Below, in pieces: positions 1 through 12,775 of a stretch of DNA of 64,000 nucleotides (its first letter is position 1; each line of letters begins with the position of its first letter). Source of the DNA: Strigamia acuminata (taxonomy: Eukaryota > Arthropoda > Chilopoda > Geophilomorpha > Linotaeniidae); NCBI GenBank assembly GCA_949358305.1, contig OX442320.1:994501-1058500 (forward strand), in the 5' to 3' direction. The position numbers and the translations under genes were made by a program. The notes beneath the pieces are model-generated. The model saw only the letters and a program-made list of their open reading frames with translations. It was not told where the DNA came from and did not search any database.

Positions 1-475
1 AGGACGAGTTGGACTTGTGCCCTTCAGACATTACCGAGGCTGGTCGACTGTGCGTAATTGGCGTGTTTAGCGCTGAATTCGCTGTCGTGTCGGACGCCGT
101 CCTTTGTATCGAAGACGTCGCTCTCGGATCGCTCACCTCGGTATCGTGCGTTAGACGAGGCGATTGGTTACGGGATAAAACCTCGTTTCCGCTCGTCTCG
201 CCGTCACGATTGGGACGCGGCGGTTTGGGGTGGGACGGATCCTCACTCCGCTCCGTCTCGTCTAATCGCTGCCTCGTCTCGGCGTGAGACGGGTGCGATG
301 CCTCCAAAGCGCTTCGTCGGTCTGGCTTGGCCTTGCGGCGTTTTTGCCTAGACTCGTGCGCTGAGGCTTTGGGCAAAGGACCTCCCGACCTCAAATGATA
401 GTCGGTTCCTTTGCGACTACCGGCTCGTTTGTTAACGTCTGAGTCGGAGTCTGTTACTCGAGTATTATCTGCCAT
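1..475 (-). CDS. Partial gag-like N terminus of the left-edge retrotransposon
   Basis: An ATG at 475-473 on the minus strand opens a frame without a stop to the window edge (158 codons visible, 3' end missing). It begins 53 bases after the primer binding site, where gag is expected. The product is hydrophilic, rich in R, K, D, E, S and P, and contains the short motif YHLRSGG near residue 27. I see no zinc knuckle, protease or other diagnostic domain in this stretch, so gag is inferred from position. The codons are GC-rich and lack stops over 475 bases, which supports real coding. The plus-strand frames over the same interval look like shadows. Confidence 0.6.
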   Translation of the reverse strand, partial: MADNTRVTDSDSDVNKRAGSRKGTDYHLRSGGPLPKASAHESRQKRRKAKPDRRSALEASHPSHAETRQRLDETERSEDPSHPKPPRPNRDGETSGNEVLSRNQSPRLTHDTEVSDPRATSSIQRTASDTTANSALNTPITHSRPASVMSEGHKSNSS

Positions 476-527
476 TTCTTGATTTGGGTATGATGTAATC
501 ACAGGTTAGAATCAGTTATTCAACTTG

Positions 528-545
528 ATCCCGGACAGGCCCCCA
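528..545 (-). other. Primer binding site, tRNA-Pro-like
   Basis: On the minus strand, two bases after the LTR, comes TGGGGGCCTGTCCGGGAT. Animal tRNA-Pro 3' ends (ATCCCGGACGAGCCCCCA) would pair with all but about two central bases. The match, the TGG start and the spacing fix the orientation of the element as minus. The tRNA identity rests on remembered tRNA sequence and should be checked. Confidence 0.65.
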
Positions 546-547
546 CG

Positions 548-1614
548 TGTCGCGCCCCTACTTCGCTCTCGCTGACTCGTGGGTTGATTACTTAATTCGA
601 CTAACTCACTACCGCTTTGCTCAAGCGGTTTACCCAAAGAAATGATTACACAGATATAAAAGGTAAAATATAATATAGATTTATTCTGTGGGACAATGTA
701 CAGATATATCTTATATATATATATGAAAGGTGAGTAAAAGGTAAATCGGAATGGGTGCTGGGAATGGAAAGGTAAAGGTAAGATGAAAGCTGGCTGGAAT
801 CGGCGAGGTCGTCTGTTGTCTCGTTCGTGTCCAAGATGGCGTCCTCGTTGTGGCAACGTGATGTCGTCTTGGGCCGGCGTGGCAATATGGCGTCCTCGCT
901 GTGGCAACGTGATGTCGTCTTGGGCCGGCGTGGCAATATGGCGTCCTCGGCTCGTCTCTGGCTGGTCCTTCGGGCTCACGCTGGTCAGGCGCGAGTGAAT
1001 GCTTAGTTAAAAGGCTTACTTCGGTCTGTTGTCTAGGTTTTTGTGTGGTGTCCGGCGATCACACAGCGGCGGACTCTTCTGGCTCCCGGCGGTCACACAG
1101 CGGCGGGAACGCTCGTCGTGGTTTTACTGCAGTTTAGGCTTGTGCGACCGTTTGTCTGCACAACTCGCTAAACTGGAGTGGTTTTTTACTATTTCTAGCT
1201 GGTGTGCTAAAATAGTGTGGTAATCTTATCTCGCAGGTTACTCTGCGGAGTTTGACACTGACCAAACGTACTCACGGTAAATTGTCCTTTGTCCTTGGTC
1301 AATCCCAGTATATTTACTTGGGCCTGATCTTGTAGGACGACGGGTTTTACGTGTGTTTCTCGTTTGATGGTTGTGTTGGTTCTGCCCGCTTAGTGCAAGG
1401 CACATTCCTTTGCACAAAGCGGGGTTGACAGGTGACCGGAATCACCCAATGGTGGGGTGGACGAGCCATCCCCACTCCCTCAGGGCAGACGCCTGTCCAT
1501 TGACTAGATGTCAATGCACTGAGGGAAGGGAGACGCGCTTGCGGCTCCCCTTACACCCGAAACGAGGTCACGAGAGAAACTCTTCGTTGACCCCGGTCCA
1601 GTCGGGTCACCACA
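548..1614 (-). repeat. 5' LTR of the left-edge element (1067 bp)
   Basis: It is bounded by TGT and ACA, with the primer site on one side and satellite monomer on the other. On the sense (minus) strand an AATAAA lies at 685-680, about 130 bases before the LTR end, consistent with an R/U5 polyadenylation signal. An AT-alternating stretch at about 710-725 lies just upstream of it. Open frames crossing this LTR on either strand look accidental. Confidence 0.7.
836..950. repeat. 51-bp tandem repeat inside the LTR (2.2 copies)
   Basis: Units start at 836, 887 and 938, each beginning ATGGCGTCCTCG, with one base change between the first two. The repeat lies in the upstream half of the LTR (U3 side on the minus strand), where duplicated enhancer blocks are common. 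Each unit carries an ATGGC core like the YY1/Pho binding motif (reverse GCCAT). Confidence 0.85.
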
Positions 1615-4600
1615 GGTTTAAACACTATTTCTGAACATTCAGAGACATTGGTCTTGTGGTGTTTGTGCTAAGTCAACTGTGATGAGATCAAAAGTCTATT
1701 CTCCCAAATCATTGCTTGGATGTTTCTAAAACTTACATTGGAGCCTTCTACTAAGGTTTAAACACTATTTCTGAATATTCAGAGACATTGGTCTTGTGGT
1801 GTTTGTGCTAAGTCAACTGTGATGAGATCAAAAGTCTATTCTCCCAAATCATTGCTTGGATGTTTCTAAAACTTACATTGGAGCCTTCTACTAAAGTTTA
1901 AACACTATTTCTGAACATTCAGAGACATTGATCTTGTGGTCTTTGTGCTAAGTCAACTGCGATGTGAAATAAGCTCAAAATTTTTTTTTCAAAATTTTTT
2001 GCTTGGATGTTGCTAAAACTTACATTGGAGCCTTCTACTAAGGTTTAAACACTATTTCTGAATATTCAGAGACATTGGTCTTGTGGTGTTTGTGCTAAGT
2101 CAACTGTGATGAGATCAAAAGTCTATTCTCCCAAATCATTGCTTGGATGTTTCTAAAACTTACATTGGAGCCTTCTACTAAGGTTTAAACACTATTTCTG
2201 AACATTCAGAGACATTGGTCTTGTGCTGTTTGTGCTAAGTCAACTGTGATGAGATCAAAAGTCTATTCTCCCAAATCATTGCTTGGATGTTTCTAAAACT
2301 TACATTGGAGCCTTCTACTAAGGTTTAAACACTATTTCTGAACATTCAGAGACATTGGTCTTGTGGTGTTTGTGCTAAGTCAACTATGATGAGATCAAAA
2401 GTCTATTCTCCCAAATGATTGCTTGGATGTTTCTAAAACTTACATTGGAGCCTTCTACTAAGGTTTAAACACTATTTCTAAACATTCAGAGACATTGGTC
2501 TTGTGGTGTTTGTGCTAAGTCAACTATGATGAGATCAAAAGTCTATTCTCCCAAATCATTGCTTGGATGTTTCTAAAACTTACATTGGAGCCTTCTACTA
2601 AGGTTTAAACACTATTTCTGAACATTCAGAGACATTGGTCTTGTGGTGTTTGTGCTAAGTTAACTGTGATGAGATCAAAAGTCTATTCTCGCAAATCATT
2701 GCTTGGATGTTGCTAAAACTTCTCTTGAAGTCTTCTACTAAGGTTTAAACACTATTTCTAAACATTCAGAGACATTGGTCTTGTGGTGTTTGTGCTAAGT
2801 CAACTGCGATGTGAAATGAGCTCAAAATTTTTTTTTCAAAATTTATTGCTTGGATGTTGCTAAAACTTACATTGGAGCCTTCTACTAAGGTTTAAACACT
2901 ATTTCTGAATATTCAGAGACATTGGTCTTGTGGTGTTTGTGCTAAGTCAACTGTGATGAGATCAAAAGTCTATTCTCCCAAATCATTGCTTGGATGTTTC
3001 TAAAACTTACATTGGAGCCTTCTACTAAGGTTTAAACACTATTTCTGAACATTCAGAGACATTGGTCTTGTGGTGTTTGTGCTAAGTCAACTGTGATGAG
3101 ATCAAAAGTCTATTCTCTCAAATCATTGCTTGGATGTTTCTAAAACTTACATTGGAGCCTTCTACTAAAGTTTAAACACTATTTCTGAACATTCAGAGAC
3201 ATTGATCTTGTGGTCTTTGTGCTAAGTCAACTGCAATGTGAAATAAGCTCAAAATTTTTTTCTTCAAAATTTATTGCTTGGATGTTGCTAAAACTTACAT
3301 TGAAGGCTTCTACTAAGGTTTAAACACTATTTCTGAACATTCAGAGACATTGGACTTGTGGTGTTTGTGCTAAGTCAACCGTGATGAGATCAAAAGTCTA
3401 TTCTCCCAAATCATTGCTTGGATGTTTCTAAAACTTACATTGGAGCCTTCTACTAAGGTTTAAACACTATTTCTGAACATTCAGAGACATTGGTCTTGTG
3501 GTGTTTGTGCTAAGTCAACTGTGATGAGATCAAAAGTCTATTCTCCCAAATCATTGCTTGGATGTTTCTAAAACTTACATTGGAGCCTTCTACTAAGGTT
3601 TAAACACTATTTCTGAACATTCAGAGACATTGGTCTTGTGGTGTTTGTGCTAAGTCAACTGTGATGAGATCAAAAGTCTATTCTCCCAAATCATTGCTTG
3701 GATGTTTCTAAAACTTACATTGGAGCCTTCTACTAAGGTTTAAACACTATTTCTGAACATTCAGAGACATTGGTCTTGTGGTGTTTGTGCTAAGTCAACT
3801 GTGATGAGATCAAAAGTCTATTCTCCCAAATCATTGCTTGGATGTTTCTAAAACTTACATTGGAGCCTTCTACTAAGGTTTAAACACTATTTCTGAACAT
3901 TCAGAGACATTGGTCTTGTGGTGTTTGTGCTAAGTTAACTGTGATGAGATCAAAAGTCTATTCTCGCAAATCATTGCTTGGATGTTGCTAAAACTTCTCT
4001 TGAAGTCTTCTACTAAGGTTTAAACACTATTTCTAAACATTCAGAGACATTGGTCTTGTGGTGTTTGTGCTAAGTCAACTGCGATGTGAAATGAGCTCAA
4101 AATTTTTTTTTCAAAATTTATTGCTTGGATGTTGCTAAAACTTACATTGGAGCCTTCTACTAAGGTTTAAACACTATTTCTGAATATTCAGAGACATTGG
4201 TCTTGTGGTGTTTGTGCTAAGTCAACTGTGATGAGATCAAAAGTCTATTCTCCCAAATCATTGCTTGGATGTTTCTAAAACTTACATTGGAGCCTTCTAC
4301 TAAGGTTTAAACACTATTTCTGAACATTCAGAGACATTGGTCTTGTGGTGTTTGTGCTAAGTCAACTATGATGAGATCAAAAGTCTATTCTCCCAAATGA
4401 TTGCTTGGATGTTTCTAAAACTTACATTGGAGCCTTCTACTAAGGTTTAAACACTATTTCTGAACATTCAGAGACATTGGTCTTGTGGTGTTTGTGCTAA
4501 GTTAACTGTGATGAGATCAAAAGTCTATTCTCGCAAATCATTGCTTGGATGTTGCTAAAACTTCTCTTGAAGTCTTCTACTAAGGTTTAAACACTATTTC

Positions 4601-4637
4601 TGAACATTCAGAGACATTGGTCTTGTGGTGTTTGTGC
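1615..4637 (+). repeat. Satellite array, 140/147-bp monomers
   Basis: Head-to-tail monomers start GGTTTAAACACTATTTCTGA. Measured starts at 1615, 1755, 1895 and 2042 give lengths of 140, 140 and 147. Several variants are interleaved. Type A (140) has GATGAGATC and CTCCCAAATC. Type C (140) has CTCGCAAATC and ends CTTCTCTTGAAG. Type D (140) has TATGATG and CAAATGATT. Types B and E (147) carry GATGTGAAAT followed by a long A/T run. No coding capacity is seen. The array ends at the insertion point of a solo LTR. Confidence 0.97.
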
Positions 4638-5599
4638 TGTTGCAACTCGCCACTGCCGTGATGCGACGAGTTGTAACGCGATGGGGAATTCTTGGCAAAT
4701 TTCCCATAGGCCTATACTGAGAGGAGAAATGAGTTGACTTGAGTTTCTGCACTGGATCTTGTGGGGAGCTGCTCCAGGGAGTTTGGGGTTAACTCTCCCT
4801 ACTCACTCATGCTTTGTGTTGAAGGAAATAAAGCTTGTTGTTGAAAATTCCACATAATGTTTTTATTCTTTTTTAAAACATTAAAATGGAGGCAAAATCC
4901 AACATAACTACATCTAATTCTTCCTAACAAGAGTGTAACAACTTCATAACAACAACAATTCTATAGCAACAACAAATTCACGAGGCACCTAGTGACTAAA
5001 TTCATAAATAACATAAGTTAAAGCTTGCATTGTGCCTCATAATAGAGATAAAATCAACTAAAATTAACAGAGACCATTGGAAAGAATTATAACAAATAGA
5101 AAAGGAATAAACTTAACTAAATATGCAAATAACGCATCTAAAACAAGTCAAATACACTGTAAAAATGCATTAATTGCAATTCATTACAAAATTAACAATT
5201 CCTTCTTTTCCAATGCACCTTTAAAGCAACTCAGATGCTTCAACCCCGTCATTCCGCCTTCACAACTGAACTGGGAACAGGACAAGACTTAGAAATAGGT
5301 AAACATAACATGAAAACATTGGAAAACAAGACTAAAAATTCCTAAACCTTGACCTTGTCATTCTAAGAGATAAAATACCTAACAAACATTGTCTTTACTG
5401 AAAATTGGCACACAAAAAAAAAGACATGTAAAAATTCCTATTACAACAGAAAAAGATTAGATATTTGCTAAATAAATAATACAATTATAAGACCGAAATT
5501 AGTAACTCTTCTTTACATTTTCGAACACATAAAATCAAACTACTATCAAATTGACGAGCAGTTGTGGTCTCTCTTTCCTCCTTTCTGTTGCTCGAAACA
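4638..5599 (-). repeat. Solo LTR 1 of the BEL-TK element (962 bp)
   Basis: The plus strand begins TGTTGCAACTCG and ends CTCGAAACA, flanked by GTGC on both sides (4634-4637 and 5600-5603), a 4-bp target duplication. It matches the complete 5' LTR at 55646-56607 almost base for base, so the sense strand is minus. No internal element sequence is present, so it is a solo LTR. A 71-codon frame starting at a TTG inside it is not a gene. It differs from solo LTR 3 at 5072 (G versus A). Confidence 0.93.
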
Positions 5600-7731
5600 G
5601 TGCTAAGTCAACTGCGATGTGAAATGAGCTCAAAATTTTTTTTTCAAAATTTATTGCTTGGATGTTGCTAAAACCTACATTGGAGCCTTCTACTAAGGTT
5701 TAAACACTATTTCTGAACATTCAGAGACATTGGTCTTGTGGTGTTTGTGCTAAGTTAACTGTGATGAGATCAAAAGTCTATTCTCGCAAATCATTGCTTG
5801 GATGTTGCTAAAACTTCTCTTGAAGTCTTCTACTAAGGTTTAAACACTATTTCTAAACATTCAGAGACATTGGTCTTGTGGTGTTTGTGCTAAGTCAACT
5901 GCGATGTGAAATGAGCTCAAAATTTGTTTTTCAAAATTTATTGCTTGGATGTTGCTAAAACTTACATTGGAGCCTTCTACTAAGGTTTAAACACTATTTC
6001 TGAATATTCAGAGACATTGGTCTTGTGGTGTTTGTGCTAAGTCAACTGTGATGAGATCAAAAGTCTATTCTCCCAAATCATTGCTTAGATGTTTCTAAAA
6101 CTTACATTGGAGCCTTCTACTAAGGTTTAAACACTATTTCTGAACATTCAGAGACATTGGTCTTGTGGTGTTTGTGCTAAGTCAACTGTGATGAGATCAA
6201 AAGTCTATTCTCCCAAATCATTGCTTGGATGTTTCTAAAACTTACATTGGAGCCTTCTACTAAGGTTTAAACACTATTTCTGAACATTCAGAGACATTGA
6301 TCTTGTGGTGTTTGTGCTAAGTCAACTGTGATGAGATCAAAAGTCTATTCTCCCAAATCATTGCTTAGATGTTTCTAAAACTTACATTGGAGCCTTCTAC
6401 TAAGGTTTAAACACTATTTCTGAACATTCAGAGACATTGGTCTTGTGGTGTTTGTGCTAAGTCAACTGTGATGAGATCAAAAGTCTATTCTCCCAAATCA
6501 TTGCTTGGATGTTTCTAAAACTTACATTGGAGCCTTCTACTAAGGTTTAAACACTATTTCTGAACATTCAGAGACATTGGTCTTGTGGTGTTTGTGCTAA
6601 GTTAACTGTGATGAGATCAAAAGTCTATTCTCGCAAATCATTGCTTGGATGTTGCTAAAACTTCTCTTGAAGTCTTCTACTAAGGTTTAAACACTATTTC
6701 TAAACATTCAGAGACATTGGTCTTGTGGTGTTTGTGCTAAGTCAACTGCGATGTGAAATGAGCTCAAAATTTTTTTTTCAAAATTTATTGCTTGGATGTT
6801 GCTAAAACTTACATTGGAGCCTTCTACTAAGGTTTAAACACTATTTCTGAATATTCAGAGACATTGGTCTTGTGGTGTTTGTGCTAAGTCAACTGTGATG
6901 AGATCAAAAGTCTATTCTCCCAAATCATTGCTTAGATGTTTCTAAAACTTACATTGGAGCCTTCTACTAAGGTTTAAACACTATTTCTGAACATTCAGAG
7001 ACATTGGTCTTGTGGTGTTTGTGCTAAGTCAACTGTGATGAGATCAAAAGTCTATTCTCCCAAATCATTGCTTGGATGTTTCTAAAACTTACATTGGAGC
7101 CTTCTACTAAGGTTTAAACACTATTTCTGAACATTCAGAGACATTGATCTTGTGGTCTTTGTGCTAAGTCAACTGCAATGTGAAATAAGCTCAAAATTTT
7201 TTTTTCAAAATTTATTGCTTGGATGTTGCTAAAACTTACATTGTAGGCTTCTACTAAGGTTTAAACACTATTTCTGAACATTCAGAGACATTGGTCTTGT
7301 GGTGTTTGTGCTAAGTCAACTGTGATGAGATCAAAAGTCTATTCTCCCAAATCATTGCTTGGATGTTTCTAAAACTTACATTGGAGCCTTCTACTAAGGT
7401 TTAAACACTATTTCTGAACATTCAGAGACATTGGTCTTGTGGTGTTTGTGCTAAGTCAACTATGATGAGATCAAAAGTCTATTCTCCCAAATGATTGCTT
7501 GGATGTTTCTAAAACTTACATTGGAGCCTTCTACTAAGGTTTAAACACTATTTCTGAACATTCAGAGACATTGGTCTTGTGGTGTTTGTGCTAAGTTAAC
7601 TGTGATGAGATCAAAAGTCTATTCTCGCAAATCATTGCTTGGATGTTGCTAAAACTTCTCTTGAAGTCTTCTACTAAGATTTAAACACTATTTCTGAACA
7701 TTCAGAGACATTGGTCTTGTGGTGTTTGTGC
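5600..7731 (+). repeat. Satellite array between solo LTRs 1 and 2
   Basis: These are 140/147-bp monomers of the same family. The first monomer after the LTR has a diagnostic AAACCTACATTGG variant. That variant recurs directly after all five LTR copies in the window (also after 8693, 12775, 15869 and 56607). No gene is seen. Confidence 0.96.
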
Positions 7732-8693
7732 TGTTGCAACTCGCCACTGCCGTGATGCGACGAGTTGTAACGCGATGGGGAATTCTTGGCAAATTTCCCA
7801 TAGGCCTATACTGAGAGGAGAAATGAGTTGACTTGAGTTTCTGCACTGGATCTTGTGGGGAGCTGCTCCAGGGAGTTTGGGGTTAACTCTCCCTACTCAC
7901 TCATGCTTTGTGTTGAAGGAAATAAAGCTTGTTGTTGAAAATTCCACATAATGTTTTTATTCTTTTTTAAAACATTAAAATGGAGGCAAAATCCAACATA
8001 ACTACATCTAATTCTTCCTAACAAGAGTGTAACAACTTCATAACAACAACAATTCTATAGCAACAACAAATTCACGAGGCACCTAGTGACTAAATTCATA
8101 AATAACATAAGTTAAAGCTTACATTGTGCCTCATAATAGAGATAAAATCAACTAAAATTAACAGAAACCATTGGAAAGAATTATAACAAATAGAAAAGGA
8201 ATAAACTTAACTAAATATGCAAATAACGCATCTAAAACAAGTCAAATACACTGTAAAAATGCATTAATTGCAATTCATTACAAAATTAACAATTCCTTCT
8301 TTTCCAATGCACCTTTAAAGCAACTCAGATGCTTCAAACCCGTCATTCCGCCTTCACAACTGAACTGGGAACAGGACAAGACTTAGAAATAGGTAAACAT
8401 AACATGAAAACATTGGAAAACAAGACTAAAAATTCCTAAACCTTGACCTTGTCATTCTAAGAGATAAAATACCTAACAAACATTGTCTTTACTGAAAATT
8501 GGCACACAAAAAAAAAGACATGTAAAAATTCCTATTACAACAGAAAAAGATTAGATATTTGCTAAATAAATAATACAATTATAAGACCGAAATTAGTAAC
8601 TCTTCTTTACATTTTCGAACACATAAAATCAAACTACTATCAAATTGACGAGCAGTTGTGGTCTCTCTTTCCTCCTTTCTGTTGCTCGAAACA
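7732..8693 (-). repeat. Solo LTR 2 of the BEL-TK element (962 bp)
   Basis: It has the same boundaries and GTGC flanks (7728-7731, 8694-8697) as solo LTR 1. It carries the variants GCTTACATTG and CAAACCCGTC, which are shared with solo LTR 4 only. Confidence 0.93.
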
Positions 8694-11600
8694 GTGCTAA
8701 GTCAACTGCGATGTGAAATGAGCTCAAAATTTTTTTTTCAAAATGTATTGCTTGGATGTTGCTAAAACCTACATTGGAGCCTTCTACTAAGGTTTAAACA
8801 CTATTTCTGAACATTCAGAGACATTGGTCTTGTGGTGTTTGTGCTAAGTTAACTGTGATGAGATCAAAAGTCTATTCTCGCAAATCATTGCTTGGATGTT
8901 GCTAAAACTTCTCTTGAAGTCTTCTACTAAGGTTTAAACACTATTTCTAAACATTCAGAGACATTGGTCTTGTGGTGTTTGTGCTAAGTCAACTGCGATG
9001 TGAAATGAGCTCAAAATTTTTTTTTCAAAATTTATTGCTTGGATGTTGCTAAAACTTACATTGGAGCCTTCTACTAAGGTTTAAACACTATTTCTAAATA
9101 TTCAGAGACATTGGTCTTGTGGTGTTTGTGCTAAGTCAACTGTGATGAGATCAAAAGTCTATTCTCCCAAATCATTGCTTAGATGTTTCTAAAACTTACA
9201 TTGGAGCCTTCTACTAAGGTTTAAACACTATTTCTGAACATTCAGAGACATTGGTCTTGTGGTGTTTGTGCTAAGTCAACTGTGATGAGATCAAAAGTCT
9301 ATTCTCCCAAATCATTGCTTGGATGTTTCTAAAACTTACATTGGAGCCTTCTACTAAGGTTTAAACACTATTTCTGAACATTCAGAGACATTGATCTTGT
9401 GGTGTTTGTGCTAAGTCAACTGTGATGAGATCAAAAGTCTATTCTCCCAAATCATTGCTTAGATGTTTCTAAAACTTACATTGGAGCCTTCTACTAAGGT
9501 TTAAACACTATTTCTGAACATTCAGAGACATTGGTCTTGTGGTGTTTGTGCTAAGTCAACTGTGATGAGATCAAAAGTCTATTCTCCCAAATCATTGCTT
9601 GGATGTTTCTAAAACTTACATTGGAGCCTTCTACTAAGGTTTAAACACTATTTCTGAACATTCAGAGACATTGGTCTTGTGGTGTTTGTGCTAAGTTAAC
9701 TGTGATGAGATCAAAAGTCTATTCTCGCAAATCATTGCTTGGATGTTGCTAAAACTTCTCTTGAAGTCTTCTACTAAGGTTTAAACACTATTTCTAAACA
9801 TTCAGAGACATTACTCTTGTGGTGTTTGTGCTAAGTTAACTGTGATGAGATCAAAAGTCTATTCTCGCAAATCATTGCTTGGATGTTGCTAAAACTTCTC
9901 TTGAAGTCTTCTACTAAGGTTTAAACACTATTTCTAAACATTCAGAGACATTGGTCTTGTGGTGTTTGTGCTAAGTCAACTGCGATGTGAAATGAGCTCA
10001 AAATTTTTTTTTCAAAATTTATTGCTTGGATGTTGCTAAAACTTACATTGGAGCCTTCTACTAAGGTTTAAACACTATTTCTGAATATTCAGAGACATTG
10101 GTCTTGTGGTGTTTGTGCTAAGTCAACTGTGATGAGATCAAAAGTCTATTCTCCCAAATCATTGCTTGGATGTTTCTAAAACTTACATTGGAGCCTTCTA
10201 CTAAGGTTTAAACACTATTTCTGAACATTCAGAGACATTGGTCTTGTGGTGTTTGTGCTAAGTCAACTGTGATGAGATCAAAAGTCTATTCTCTCAAATC
10301 ATTGCTTGGATGTTTCTAAAACTTACATTGGAGCCTTCTACTAAAGTTTAAACACTATTTCTGAACATTCAGAGACATTGATCTTGTGGTCTTTGTGCTA
10401 AGTCAACTGCAATGTGAAATAAGCTCAAAATTTTTTTCTTCAAAATTTATTGCTTGGATGTTGCTAAAACTTACATTGAAGGCTTCTACTAAGGTTTAAA
10501 CACTATTTCTGAACATTCAGAGACATTGGACTTGTGGTGTTTGTGCTAAGTCAACCGTGATGAGATCAAAAGTCTATTCTCCCAAATCATTGCTTGGATG
10601 TTTCTAAAACTTACATTGGAGCCTTCTACTAAGGTTTAAACACTATTTCTGAACATTCAGAGACATTGGTCTTGTGGTGTTTGTGCTAAGTCAACTGTGA
10701 TGAGATCAAAAGTCTATTCTCCCAAATCATTGCTTGGATGTTTCTAAAACTTACATTGGAGCCTTCTACTAAGGTTTAAACACTATTTCTGAACATTCAG
10801 AGACATTGGTCTTGTGGTGTTTGTGCTAAGTCAACTGTGATGAGATCAAAAGTCTATTCTCCCAAATCATTGCTTGGATGTTTCTAAAACTTACATTGGA
10901 GCCTTCTACTAAGGTTTAAACACTATTTCTGAACATTCAGAGACATTGGTCTTGTGGTGTTTGTGCTAAGTCAACTGTGATGAGATCAAAAGTCTATTCT
11001 CCCAAATCATTGCTTGGATGTTTCTAAAACTTACATTGGAGCCTTCTACTAAGGTTTAAACACTATTTCTGAACATTCAGAGACATTGGTCTTGTGGTGT
11101 TTGTGCTAAGTTAACTGTGATGAGATCAAAAGTCTATTCTCGCAAATCATTGCTTGGATGTTGCTAAAACTTCTCTTGAAGTCTTCTACTAAGGTTTAAA
11201 CACTATTTCTAAACATTCAGAGACATTGGTCTTGTGGTGTTTGTGCTAAGTCAACTGCGATGTGAAATGAGCTCAAAATTTTTTTTTCAAAATTTATTGC
11301 TTGGATGTTGCTAAAACTTACATTGGAGCCTTCTACTAAGGTTTAAACACTATTTCTGAATATTCAGAGACATTGGTCTTGTGGTGTTTGTGCTAAGTCA
11401 ACTGTGATGAGATCAAAAGTCTATTCTCCCAAATCATTGCTTGGATGTTTCTAAAACTTACATTGGAGCCTTCTACTAAGGTTTAAACACTATTTCTGAA
11501 CATTCAGAGACATTGGTCTTGTGGTGTTTGTGCTAAGTCAACTATGATGAGATCAAAAGTCTATTCTCCCAAATGATTGCTTGGATGTTTCTAAAACTTA

Positions 11601-11813
11601 CATTGGAGCCTTCTACTAAGGTTTAAACACTATTTCTGAACATTCAGAGACATTGGTCTTGTGGTGTTTGTGCTAAGTTAACTGTGATGAGATCAAAAGT
11701 CTATTCTCGCAAATCATTGCTTGGATGTTGCTAAAACTTCTCTTGAAGTCTTCTACTAAGGTTTAAACACTATTTCTGAACATTCAGAGACATTGGTCTT
11801 GTGGTGTTTGTGC
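8694..11813 (+). repeat. Satellite array between solo LTRs 2 and 3
   Basis: About 3.1 kb of 140/147-bp monomers. The first part repeats 5600 onward. A monomer at 9778 carries an unusual ATTACTCTTG variant, seen again at 16954 and near 17820. The duplication junction lies near 9917/9918. No gene is seen. Confidence 0.96.
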
Positions 11814-12775
11814 TGTTGCAACTCGCCACTGCCGTGATGCGACGAGTTGTAACGCGATGGGGAATTCTTGGCAAATTTCCCATAGGCCTATACTGAGAGG
11901 AGAAATGAGTTGACTTGAGTTTCTGCACTGGATCTTGTGGGGAGCTGCTCCAGGGAGTTTGGGGTTAACTCTCCCTACTCACTCATGCTTTGTGTTGAAG
12001 GAAATAAAGCTTGTTGTTGAAAATTCCACATAATGTTTTTATTCTTTTTTAAAACATTAAAATGGAGGCAAAATCCAACATAACTACATCTAATTCTTCC
12101 TAACAAGAGTGTAACAACTTCATAACAACAACAATTCTATAGCAACAACAAATTCACGAGGCACCTAGTGACTAAATTCATAAATAACATAAGTTAAAGC
12201 TTGCATTGTGCCTCATAATAGAGATAAAATCAACTAAAATTAACAGAAACCATTGGAAAGAATTATAACAAATAGAAAAGGAATAAACTTAACTAAATAT
12301 GCAAATAACGCATCTAAAACAAGTCAAATACACTGTAAAAATGCATTAATTGCAATTCATTACAAAATTAACAATTCCTTCTTTTCCAATGCACCTTTAA
12401 AGCAACTCAGATGCTTCAACCCCGTCATTCCGCCTTCACAACTGAACTGGGAACAGGACAAGACTTAGAAATAGGTAAACATAACATGAAAACATTGGAA
12501 AACAAGACTAAAAATTCCTAAACCTTGACCTTGTCATTCTAAGAGATAAAATACCTAACAAACATTGTCTTTACTGAAAATTGGCACACAAAAAAAAAGA
12601 CATGTAAAAATTCCTATTACAACAGAAAAAGATTAGATATTTGCTAAATAAATAATACAATTATAAGACCGAAATTAGTAACTCTTCTTTACATTTTCGA
12701 ACACATAAAATCAAACTACTATCAAATTGACGAGCAGTTGTGGTCTCTCTTTCCTCCTTTCTGTTGCTCGAAACA
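11814..12775 (-). repeat. Solo LTR 3 of the BEL-TK element (962 bp)
   Basis: It is flanked by GTGC on both sides. It shares the GCTTGCATTG and CAACCCCGTC variants with solo LTR 1 and with the LTR at 55646. It lies exactly 7176 bp after solo LTR 1. Confidence 0.93.

Larger units (their letters stand above)
1..1614 (-). mobile_element. 5' end of an LTR retrotransposon, cut by the window edge
   Basis: Read on the minus strand, the order is LTR (1614 to 548), a primer binding site, a short leader and an open gag-like frame running off the window at base 1. The LTR has TGT...ACA ends and abuts satellite at 1615. The other half, and so the target duplication, is outside the window. The superfamily is not certain because no pol sequence is visible. 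The LTR and the primer site differ from those of the other elements in the window, so this is a separate family. Confidence 0.75.

Noticed and set aside
512-979. 155-codon minus-strand frame over the left-edge LTR
   Set aside because: It includes translated 51-bp repeats and the primer site; it is non-coding LTR sequence.
1615-4637. Regular repeats that could suggest a CRISPR array
   Set aside because: Monomers are contiguous 140/147-bp head-to-tail units without unique spacers, in an animal genome without cas genes.
5077-5292. 71-codon frame, repeated inside every complete 962-bp LTR (also 8171, 12253, 15347, 56085)
   Set aside because: It opens at TTG, lies antisense inside an LTR, and repeats only because the LTR repeats.
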